Below, in pieces: positions 26,347 through 31,728 of a stretch of 31,728 nucleotides of DNA (positions are counted from its first letter, which is position 1; each line of letters starts with the position of its first letter). The position numbers and the translations under genes were made by a program. The notes under the pieces were generated by a model that searched no databases, was not told the DNA's origin, and saw nothing but the letters and a program-made list of their open reading frames with translations. The stretch spans positions 1-31,728 of IMG/VR virus record IMGVR_UViG_3300028843_000322; one strand, written 5' to 3'. The DNA is from a virus.

Positions 26347-26352
26347 TCACTT

Positions 26353-26369
26353 AGGAGATTATATCTCCT
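26353..26369. terminator. bidirectional terminator between convergent genes
   Basis: A perfect seven-base-pair inverted repeat, AGGAGAT and ATCTCCT, closes a three-base loop just after the stop of the + strand gene. It overlaps the stop of the - strand endonuclease gene (26359-26361). The stem is short and only two T follow on the + strand. Confidence 0.6.
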
Positions 26370-27405
26370 TCGCATACCACCCCTGATACTTTAAATAATC
26401 ATACTTCTTTAACTTCCACATATTACTACCAACAAGAGAATAAATTGGTTCTCCATCATTTTGACACGAAGTAGCAAAAGCATTAAATGGTAATTTATTA
26501 TCTTTACACATTTGTTTAAATTTTCCATAGGCTTTAAATCGCTCTATACCATCTAAATCATATATTGCTATCACTTTTGAAGCATGGTGTTTGTAATAAT
26601 CATATTTTCTGTAATCTTCTTTTGTAACTTGTTTGAATTGATTGTCTCTTGTGTCACGAACGATTAATGTTCCCTTCATCACACTAATATAATGTTCATT
26701 GGTGTCAAATTCTTCTTTTGATACAGATTGGTTCTTTCCAGTATGTTTATTCAAAACATTAACTCTTCCTTGTTGAACACCACATAAGTTGTCATCATTA
26801 TCAAACTTTTCTTTTGTAACTTGTTTAGTAATTCCAGTCAATTTATTCACAGCAGTAACTGTGTTTGTAACTCTATGATTATATAGGTGTTTGTTCTCCT
26901 TATATTCACTTCTTGAAACTCTTACCTTTTCACCGGTTTCTTTCACTATTACAGCAACTCTATCACTATGAATTGAATGATATTTTTCGTCTTTGGCTTC
27001 TTTAACGGTAACGAACATCTTATTATTATTTTCATCCAATACAGTAACCATTCCAGATACATCAAAATTTGTCCCATGTGATTTTGATTTATTGTAATAA
27101 GACGGATGTTTAGCAATATCTAAGATGTTATGTATTCTTATTTCCTCAAGCATTGCTTCGTCTCTTGTATGCCAAGTTGATAAGATTTCTTTTTTAAAGG
27201 TTTTTATACCTTGAGTATCCATTGCTGCATCTAAATATTTTGATGATCCCATATAACCATCTTTGAGTGGATTTGAATTTTTATCAGAATGAACACCGAT
27301 ATAAAATTGTTGTTCGTCAATAGGATTTAAGTTTGTGATTTTGTACACATAATGTGTTTTGTTTGTGGTTGTGGTTGTGGTTGTGGTTGTGGTTGTGGTT
27401 GTCAT
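26359..27405 (-). CDS. GIY-YIG homing endonuclease with polythreonine N terminus and repeat array, 348 aa
   Basis: This is a complete freestanding GIY-YIG nuclease. The catalytic half has HYVYKITN (residues 18-25), FYIGVHS (34-40), DGYMGSSKYL (49-58) and the conserved WHTRDEAMLEE (78-88). Residues 119-276 form five repeats of about 31-33 residues, with patterns such as VTKEKFDNDDNLCGV and VSKEEFDTNEHYISV. The C-terminal domain (CKDNKLPFNAFATS, YQGWYAKEI) is shared with the other two copies. The product should cut DNA at a phage target and promote spread of its own gene. Oddly, the protein begins with Met and 13 threonines, encoded by six copies of a hexamer; the related gene at 29974 begins directly at MIHYVYKITN. 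A late promoter and two hairpins lie in its leader. It stands back to back with the terminase half gene. Confidence 0.85.
   Translation of the reverse strand: MTTTTTTTTTTTTTNKTHYVYKITNLNPIDEQQFYIGVHSDKNSNPLKDGYMGSSKYLDAAMDTQGIKTFKKEILSTWHTRDEAMLEEIRIHNILDIAKHPSYYNKSKSHGTNFDVSGMVTVLDENNNKMFVTVKEAKDEKYHSIHSDRVAVIVKETGEKVRVSRSEYKENKHLYNHRVTNTVTAVNKLTGITKQVTKEKFDNDDNLCGVQQGRVNVLNKHTGKNQSVSKEEFDTNEHYISVMKGTLIVRDTRDNQFKQVTKEDYRKYDYYKHHASKVIAIYDLDGIERFKAYGKFKQMCKDNKLPFNAFATSCQNDGEPIYSLVGSNMWKLKKYDYLKYQGWYAKEI
27365..27400. repeat. hexanucleotide microsatellite (GTGGTT)6
   Basis: Six perfect tandem copies of GTGGTT on the + strand (ACAACC on the coding - strand) encode most of the threonine run at the N terminus of the endonuclease. 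A change in copy number would add or remove two threonines without shifting the frame. Confidence 0.95.
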
Positions 27406-27445
27406 TTTATTTACCTTTTATTGTATAATTTAAGTAGAAGGACAG

Positions 27446-27464
27446 ATGGCGATTGCCTTGCCAT
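27446..27464. promoter_or_regulatory. leader hairpin 1
   Basis: ATGGC and GCCAT form a perfect five-base-pair stem with a nine-base loop, about 40-60 bases ahead of the - strand endonuclease start. It lies within the leader expected from the late promoter at 27512. A role in translation or RNA stability is inferred. Confidence 0.4.
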
Positions 27465-27466
27465 TT

Positions 27467-27492
27467 TCTATTAATCTGCCAGGATTAATAGA
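27467..27492. promoter_or_regulatory. leader hairpin 2, long perfect inverted repeat
   Basis: TCTATTAATC and GATTAATAGA are perfectly complementary (10 base pairs) around a TGCCAG loop. The repeat lies between the late promoter and the start codon of the - strand endonuclease gene. It may instead serve the + strand terminase half gene or be a protein-binding site. Confidence 0.5.
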
Positions 27493-27511
27493 TTACTTCT
27501 TCTCTTACATC

Positions 27512-27519
27512 TATTTATA
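27512..27519 (-). promoter_or_regulatory. late promoter TATAAATA for the endonuclease gene
   Basis: TATTTATA on the + strand is a perfect late element on the - strand. It lies about 107 bases ahead of the endonuclease start codon. The long leader it implies contains both hairpins. Confidence 0.6.
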
Positions 27520-27581
27520 CTTCCAAACCATTAATTATTCAAACTTTCATATTTTTGGAATACAAATGGATAAATAGGTGT

Positions 27582-27914
27582 ATGACTAAAAATAATAGAT
27601 ACCTAATAAAAACACCAGATGGATATAAATCGTTTGCAGGAATAGCAGAATCAGAACATAAATCATATACTGAAATATTTTTTACCAACGGTGAAAAAGT
27701 TAAGTGTAGTAAAAATCATGTATTGTGGACTGATGAAGGTGATGAAATAAAAGTAGAAGATGTAATGGTTGGAATGAAGCTTAAAACTGAAAAAGAACCT
27801 TTCATAATTGAGTCAATTAAAGAGTTTTTTCATACTTCAAACCTATTAGATATTATAGAAGTTGACAACGAAAATAATAGCTTTTTACTCCAGAACACCT
27901 TATTATCTCACAAT
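27582..27914 (+). other. C-terminal fragment of an atypical (AceL-TerL-like) split intein
   Basis: Residues 1-111 of the terminase half gene. Visible blocks are a B-type motif (KVKCSKNHVLW, His46), an F-like segment (LLDIIEVDNENNSFLL) and the terminal SHN, followed by the +1 nucleophile Cys112. The N-terminal A block with the first catalytic Cys is missing: the fragment begins with NNRYLIKTPDGYKSFAGI. This matches in order and spacing the C-fragment of the Ace Lake terminase intein as I remember it (about 104 residues, paired with an N-fragment of about 25 residues). It also aligns to gp41-1 only from its second beta region onward. Confidence 0.85.
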
Positions 27915-28868
27915 TGCCAGTTTCTTTCATTTGAGCGTATACTTATTGACTCAGATCACCTTGACTTTTTACAGACACCAGAGGTTACTTCAATACATAA
28001 TGGCTTTACTGTCTTCAAAGATAGTTTAGAGAATTTAGATTCATTTGTGATTATCACCATTGATCCAAGTGCCGGTGGAGAGGATAGCTCAGTGATGCAA
28101 TTATGGGAAGTTACTCCTAAAAAGATTTATCAGCTTGGGACTATTGCAGACCCAGACTTAGATGCTTCTGGTCTGTTTGAAATGATTTTATGGATGCAAG
28201 AATTCCTAAGAGAGCAGTGGAACTACGATCCACAAGATGCACTAATTATGTTTGAGAGAAATGGTGTTGGTGAGGGGCTTTCACAGATTTTAACACAGAC
28301 TGAAAAAGCAACAGAGTTCTTAGAGATACCTATATACTATGATAGCAAAAATGCTGGTGTTCAATTAACACCGCCAATGAAAAAGAAATTAGCACTACAA
28401 TTCAAGAACCTTGTAGAGTATAATAAGATTCAGATTAATGATTCCGAACTAATTGATGAGTTATATGGTTTTATTAGAAACACAAATGGTAGTTATTCTG
28501 CAAAAAGTGGATATCACGATGATAGAATTATGGCAGCTTTCTACTTAGTATATTACATCATGAATGTGTTTGCAGAATTTGCAGATGGTGAGTTTTCACT
28601 CGATCACATGATGTTGGTTGATAAAGACGATAAGATTAAAATAGACAATAAGACTGTTGCAGACCCAGCCGCCAAATATAGAGAGAGAATTGAAAAAGAA
28701 AAATCTGATTTAGCTGACCTTGATAAGAAAATATTAGATGATAAAGCTCGTGAAAGAGAACAATATGCTCAAATGGCTCAAATGGGTTCAAGTGTTATTG
28801 AAGGTGACGATGAAGATGGTGATTTTGTTGACTACGACAATTATGATATATTACCCACCAATTTCTAA
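27582..28868 (+). CDS. terminase large subunit, C-terminal (nuclease) half with N-terminal split-intein fragment, 428 aa
   Basis: Residues 1-111 are a C-terminal split-intein fragment and residues 112-428 are the C-extein. The extein is the RNase H-like nuclease of a T4 gp17-type terminase, which cuts concatemeric DNA during head filling. It has IITIDPSAGG (Asp161), IMFERNGVGEG (Glu225) and SGYHDDRIM (Asp313/314), corresponding to the three catalytic acidic positions of T4 gp17. The stretch CQFLSFERILIDSDHLDFL aligns with the T4 segment AAFEGTSGTLISGMKL, just before the nuclease domain. No Walker A or B motif is present, so the ATPase half must be encoded elsewhere and joined by trans-splicing. 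I chose the ATG at 27582; an in-frame TTG at 27555 is less likely. An acidic tail of about 80 residues extends beyond the T4-like core. The stop overlaps the convergent endonuclease stop by four bases. Confidence 0.88.
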   Translation: MTKNNRYLIKTPDGYKSFAGIAESEHKSYTEIFFTNGEKVKCSKNHVLWTDEGDEIKVEDVMVGMKLKTEKEPFIIESIKEFFHTSNLLDIIEVDNENNSFLLQNTLLSHNCQFLSFERILIDSDHLDFLQTPEVTSIHNGFTVFKDSLENLDSFVIITIDPSAGGEDSSVMQLWEVTPKKIYQLGTIADPDLDASGLFEMILWMQEFLREQWNYDPQDALIMFERNGVGEGLSQILTQTEKATEFLEIPIYYDSKNAGVQLTPPMKKKLALQFKNLVEYNKIQINDSELIDELYGFIRNTNGSYSAKSGYHDDRIMAAFYLVYYIMNVFAEFADGEFSLDHMMLVDKDDKIKIDNKTVADPAAKYRERIEKEKSDLADLDKKILDDKAREREQYAQMAQMGSSVIEGDDEDGDFVDYDNYDILPTNF

Positions 28869-29974
28869 TACAATGGTATAGATGAAATCATCCAGTCTTT
28901 ATATTTGAGCAATCCATTTGTTACCAGCATTTTATAATTTGGCCCGACATTATTATATACAGGTATCTTAGTAGAATAAGATTTATAAAAAGCAGTATAT
29001 GGATAACCATTGTCTTTACAAAATGTTCTGAAATTATAATCAGACATTTTTACAAATTTTTTGTTATTATCATATATATATATACATTTTGTATTAACTC
29101 CAACATAATTTAAATTCATGTCAAAGTCTTTTTTAGAAACTTGCTTTGTAATACCGTCCAGTGTATCAATACAAGAAACCATTTTTGTAGATGCTGTTTT
29201 GTATCTATCCGAAGCATAAAATTCTTCAATCGTTATATAGACATTTTTATTTGTAAGAGTATCATTGGCAGTAATTTTACCTGCTGACACACTTATATAT
29301 AATGTTGGTTGTGAATCAAATAGTGCTTTCGTTATTTGTTCTACTTTATTCGTTTCTATATTTAATACGACTACTTTATTAGTTGATACACCAATATATC
29401 TATCCGTCTTATCAAATAATTCTTTACTAATACGCACATTTGTGTTTGTAACAATATCTATAGCTGCAACATTATTATTTGTTGGCATATCATAACATAT
29501 TTTATTCGTGTGATATTCATTTTTTGATACCCAGCACCAAACTTTAGCTTGTTTATCAAAAGTCCATACTAACCCTTTATTGATACCATTATAATCGTCA
29601 GTGGATTGAAATTCAGACTTTGTAAGCCAAACTATCATATTATTTTTATCTAATGCTACTACACGATCATAACCTATTGTATTTTCATCAGATGCATTAT
29701 GTTTATTGAAATAACTATTATTATTTCTAACATCAAATAATTTATGGAGTCTTTTCTCTTCTTTTTCTGCTAATTTTCTTGTGTTCCATGTAGATAGTAT
29801 GGTTTTATCAAAGGAATCGATACCCTGATTTTTAATTTCTGATGAGAGATACTTAGATGAACCCATATAACCATCTTCCAATGGTATTTTATTGTCAGTG
29901 GAATGAACACCAATATAAAATTGTTTTTCATTTATGGGGGTTATATTTGTTATCTTATAAACATAATGTATCAT
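28865..29974 (-). CDS. GIY-YIG homing endonuclease inserted at the terminase 3' end, 369 aa
   Basis: A complete GIY-YIG nuclease: HYVYKITN (residues 3-10), FYIGVHS (19-25), DGYMGSSKYL (34-43) and WNTRKLAEKEE (63-73). It carries six repeats of about 31-33 residues at 104-296, for example VSKKDFDMNLNYVGV and ISKELFDKTDRYIGV. The shared C-terminal domain has CKDNGYPYTAFYKSY and LKYKDWM. An AGGAG site precedes the ATG. The gene is convergent with the terminase half gene, and the two stop codons overlap at 28865-28868. Upstream of its start, on the other side of the insertion, lies a detached copy of the terminase C terminus. So the gene appears to have entered the end of the terminase gene with a replacement tail. 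Its likely target is that 3' end. Confidence 0.87.
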   Translation of the reverse strand: MIHYVYKITNITPINEKQFYIGVHSTDNKIPLEDGYMGSSKYLSSEIKNQGIDSFDKTILSTWNTRKLAEKEEKRLHKLFDVRNNNSYFNKHNASDENTIGYDRVVALDKNNMIVWLTKSEFQSTDDYNGINKGLVWTFDKQAKVWCWVSKNEYHTNKICYDMPTNNNVAAIDIVTNTNVRISKELFDKTDRYIGVSTNKVVVLNIETNKVEQITKALFDSQPTLYISVSAGKITANDTLTNKNVYITIEEFYASDRYKTASTKMVSCIDTLDGITKQVSKKDFDMNLNYVGVNTKCIYIYDNNKKFVKMSDYNFRTFCKDNGYPYTAFYKSYSTKIPVYNNVGPNYKMLVTNGLLKYKDWMISSIPLY

Positions 29975-29992
29975 ATTAATCTCCTATATATT

Positions 29993-30000
29993 TATTTATG
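29993..30000 (-). promoter_or_regulatory. possible late promoter CATAAATA
   Basis: The - strand reads CATAAATA, one base off the late consensus. It would start transcription only about 12 bases ahead of the endonuclease ATG, with the AGGAG site right at the 5' end, so the leader would be very short. Support is weak. Confidence 0.3.
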
Positions 30001-30019
30001 GAGAATTGTGTTTTCCTGG

Positions 30020-30058
30020 GATTTAGACAGTTATGATATTCTTCCAACTAATTTTTAG
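30020..30058 (+). pseudogene. detached remnant of the original terminase large-subunit C terminus
   Basis: Thirteen codons read DLDSYDILPTNF-stop. The present terminase gene ends DYDNYDILPTNF-stop at 28830-28868. Ten of 12 residues are identical, while codons for Asp, Ile, Leu, Pro, Thr and Phe and the stop codon differ synonymously. The remnant is 1.15 kb beyond the current stop, with the endonuclease gene between. Upstream in the same frame the similarity fades within a few codons, and a ribosome start is lacking, so it is not expressed as a gene. Its stop overlaps the stop of the - strand gene at 30055 by four bases, just as the current terminase stop overlaps the endonuclease stop. Confidence 0.85.
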
Positions 30059-30348
30059 ATGCAGTATTGAGGATATCTATCCTCATAATATTTGATGTCC
30101 ATTATAAGCATTGACATACTATATTCACTGTCACCATTTTTATTCCTACCTTGTGCAATACATCTACTGTAATGTGCTTTTACAGCAATATATTCAGCCA
30201 TTATCTTGTTATCACCCACATATAGGGTTTCAGTTCTTTTGATTTGCGAATTCAATAAGTTTCCAGTTTTATTGTTCTTATACTTGGGTTCATCATCACG
30301 GCGAGTATAAATTCTTCCAGTTTTAGTAACAATATAATGTATTTTCAT
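30055..30348 (-). CDS. hypothetical protein, 97 aa
   Basis: A 97-residue basic protein that I do not recognise, beginning MKIHYIVTKTGRIYTRRDDE and containing MAEYIAVKAHYSRCIAQGR. It is soluble by appearance, with no signal peptide or membrane segment. The ATG shares one base with the stop of the upstream membrane-protein gene (TAATG type), so the two are translationally coupled and transcribed from the sigma70-like promoter near 31616. Its stop overlaps the stop of the old terminase remnant, so it was probably the original convergent neighbour of the terminase gene before the endonuclease insertion. Confidence 0.7.
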   Translation of the reverse strand: MKIHYIVTKTGRIYTRRDDEPKYKNNKTGNLLNSQIKRTETLYVGDNKIMAEYIAVKAHYSRCIAQGRNKNGDSEYSMSMLIMDIKYYEDRYPQYCI

Positions 30349-31529
30349 TATCTTTTTCTATCATAATTATTAAGAAATTTCCAAGTAATGAAAGTTGTTA
30401 GTGCTGCATTCATTAAGAAAATAAGCAGTTGCCAATACCATTCAAGAGTGATATTATCTTTAAGGTATGCAAATTCTTTCATTGGTTTACGAACATATTG
30501 ATTATGCACATGTTTCTTGTAGATTTCCAGTATTTTAGTAGAGTCTTTGTTCATATCCAAACCAATAAAGTCATTCTGCATATCAACTATAAAGTCAGTA
30601 TTATTGGTGTAAGTAATAACATCTGACCATACAACAACACCGCTGTCATCAACACCAACTACAAGAGTAATATCATTCTTTTTACCCTTAGCCCAATGCT
30701 GAGAGATAACATCTGTAAAGCTTCTTGGTTCATTAACAACATAGATAATTGGATTACCTTGTTTTACTTGCCCAATAGCTATTGACATATCATTCAGTGG
30801 GTTGATATAGTCTGATTTAACTACCCCAGTTACATCAATAAATCTATTCAACTTTGGAGCGCCAAACTTGTCTTTGTATCGGGTAGGATAATCTCTAAGA
30901 GTTCCTGCTTTTAAAGCTAAGTCAATATCAGATTGTGGCACTTTTGTATGCACTACATTACTTTTAACTGCTTTCACTAAGTTCTCATAAGTGTGACTTA
31001 CAGCAGTTGGTATAACTATATTTGGAACTGAAACATATTTGTCTCCATCATCCCATGATACTTGGTTATATCTACTAATATTAACTTCTTTGTGACCAAA
31101 CTGTTTTGAAGCAGACCTATATTCACTTTTTGTTATACGAACAGTTTCATCATTAGAAGTTGTTATTTGCCAGTAAGGTGGATGATAATCAATTCTTGTT
31201 TTAGTTCTGGTACAAGTCTTTGGATTTTTTGAAGACCCACAAGAATAACTCTCAGTGTATGTTACTTCTTCTTTCCATTCTTCATAGTATTCAAACTTAG
31301 AAACTTTTGCACTCCAGTATTCATTGTCAATCAAGTCAGTGGTTGTGCTAAATAATAGTGAGTAAATTAATACAACAAATACAAATGTTGCACCCGCTTG
31401 GATTCCAAATTCTTTCCAAATGTATTCTTTATGTGTCATCGCCAAATATAGTGCCGAAGCAACTGGCAATAAGAGGTTAAAATAAAAACCAAAGTTGGCA
31501 AACACTATCTCAAATAAACTACTAAACAT
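30348..31529 (-). CDS. phage membrane protein, three predicted membrane segments, 393 aa
   Basis: Hydrophobic segments are seen at about residues 9-31, 43-61 and 366-386, with a large polar domain of about 300 residues between the second and third. The polar domain begins with FEYYEEWKEEVTYTESY, two cysteines (97 and 106, in SCGSSKNPKTCTRT) and YHPPYW. That pattern resembles a conserved membrane protein of unknown function I remember from other large T4-like phages. The two cysteines could form a disulphide if the domain lies in the periplasm. Location in the host inner membrane is predicted. It is first in a two-gene unit with the 97-residue protein, behind a sigma70-like promoter, suggesting early expression. 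A role in host takeover, lysis control or exclusion is possible but unsupported. Confidence 0.75.
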   Translation of the reverse strand: MFSSLFEIVFANFGFYFNLLLPVASALYLAMTHKEYIWKEFGIQAGATFVFVVLIYSLLFSTTTDLIDNEYWSAKVSKFEYYEEWKEEVTYTESYSCGSSKNPKTCTRTKTRIDYHPPYWQITTSNDETVRITKSEYRSASKQFGHKEVNISRYNQVSWDDGDKYVSVPNIVIPTAVSHTYENLVKAVKSNVVHTKVPQSDIDLALKAGTLRDYPTRYKDKFGAPKLNRFIDVTGVVKSDYINPLNDMSIAIGQVKQGNPIIYVVNEPRSFTDVISQHWAKGKKNDITLVVGVDDSGVVVWSDVITYTNNTDFIVDMQNDFIGLDMNKDSTKILEIYKKHVHNQYVRKPMKEFAYLKDNITLEWYWQLLIFLMNAALTTFITWKFLNNYDRKR

Positions 31530-31563
31530 TTTGTTCCTTTAAATTTACCTACCGAGCGTAATG

Positions 31564-31583
31564 CATCGCCCTTCAGGGCGGTG
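31564..31583. other. GC-rich hairpin in the early leader
   Basis: CATCGCCC and GGGCGGTG pair over eight positions (one G-T) around the loop TTCA, in DNA that is otherwise very AT-rich. No T tract follows on either strand, so it is not a typical terminator. It lies in the leader of the - strand membrane-protein transcript. The motif also resembles the hairpin at the ends of IS200/IS605-type elements, but no transposase or tnpB is present. Confidence 0.6.
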
Positions 31584-31615
31584 ATGTAAGCGGAAGATAA
31601 TCATTTATTTCATGA

Positions 31616-31643
31616 ATTATACAAGATTGTTCCTTAAAATCAA
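31616..31643 (-). promoter_or_regulatory. sigma70-like early promoter
   Basis: On the - strand, TTGATT (31638-31643) and a perfect TATAAT (31616-31621) are separated by 16 bases, close to the bacterial consensus. Transcription would start near 31609, giving a leader of about 80 bases with the GC-rich hairpin, ahead of the membrane-protein gene. Confidence 0.6.
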
Positions 31644-31661
31644 ATAAAAACAAATTTTTGG

Positions 31662-31669
31662 TATAAATA
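31662..31669 (+). promoter_or_regulatory. late promoter TATAAATA
   Basis: A perfect late element 33 bases ahead of the ATG at 31703, with a GGAGGT ribosome binding site at 31691-31696 inside the predicted transcript. Confidence 0.8.
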
Positions 31670-31702
31670 AATATGTAAAGAAATAATAATGGAGGTCACA
31701 AA

Positions 31703-31728
31703 ATGAAGTTACATCGTAATTATAAATA
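31703..31728 (+). CDS. late gene, first eight codons only (cut by window edge)
   Basis: ATG at 31703 opens a frame (MKLHRNYK) that runs off the window. A strong GGAGGT site seven bases ahead and a perfect late promoter make this a real gene start, probably for a late structural or packaging protein. Nothing can be said of the product. It could in principle be the missing terminase N-terminal half, which only the sequence beyond the window can show. Confidence 0.65.

Noticed and set aside
27555-27581. TTG start giving nine extra residues on the terminase half
   Set aside because: The ATG at 27582 gives an N terminus that lines up with the AceL-TerL C-fragment; the codons before it show no intein A block and no extein similarity, and a stop lies 22 codons further upstream.
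31703-31728. Assigning the right-edge gene as terminase N-half
   Set aside because: Only eight codons are visible; position is suggestive but there is no sequence evidence.
1-31728. tRNA genes or a replication origin
   Set aside because: I saw no cloverleaf-compatible segment with a T-loop signature in the intergenic gaps, and no iteron cluster; intergenic space is under 200 bases everywhere.

Overview
The window is a strongly AT-rich piece of a large tailed-phage genome with T4-type features. The evidence is a terminase large-subunit nuclease domain of the T4 gp17 type, several perfect copies of the T4-type late promoter element TATAAATA placed just ahead of genes on both strands, tightly packed genes with TAATG-style overlaps, and three freestanding GIY-YIG homing endonuclease genes. 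The host cannot be named from the sequence; low GC and the heavy use of AGA and TTA codons only point to a low-GC bacterium.

Layout. Bases 3-890 hold the 3' part of a GIY-YIG homing endonuclease gene. Bases 1011-17811 are one + strand late operon: a 74-residue protein and four giant proteins (1263, 1906, 1094 and 1253 residues) built from discoidin-like, LamG/concanavalin-like and Ig-like beta modules and internal repeats, most likely tail-fibre or surface adhesin proteins. It ends in a strong intrinsic terminator. A new late promoter at 17869 then drives a second operon (17918-25554) of three successive A/B gene pairs. All A proteins share one core and all B proteins share a C-terminal signature. 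The third A protein is enlarged to 1321 residues by a discoidin-like insertion and ten cadherin-like domains. A bidirectional terminator separates this from a small late gene on the - strand and an unknown + strand gene.

The most unusual part is 26.3-30.1 kb. The gene at 27582-28868 is only the C-terminal, nuclease half of the terminase large subunit. It is preceded by a C-terminal split-intein fragment of the atypical AceL-TerL kind, whose N-terminal piece is very short. The ATPase half and the short N-intein must be encoded elsewhere, because I find no Walker A motif or N-intein in this window. Opposite-strand GIY-YIG genes lie on both sides of this half gene. The downstream one sits between the present terminase end (DYDNYDILPTNF-stop) and a detached, differently coded copy of the same end (DLDSYDILPTNF-stop) at 30020-30058. 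This suggests the endonuclease gene invaded the 3' end of the terminase gene and brought a recoded replacement tail with it.

The right end has a two-gene - strand unit (a membrane protein and a 97-residue protein) behind a sigma70-like promoter. Its leader contains a GC-rich hairpin unlike the surrounding DNA. A late promoter and the first eight codons of a further + strand gene follow at the edge.
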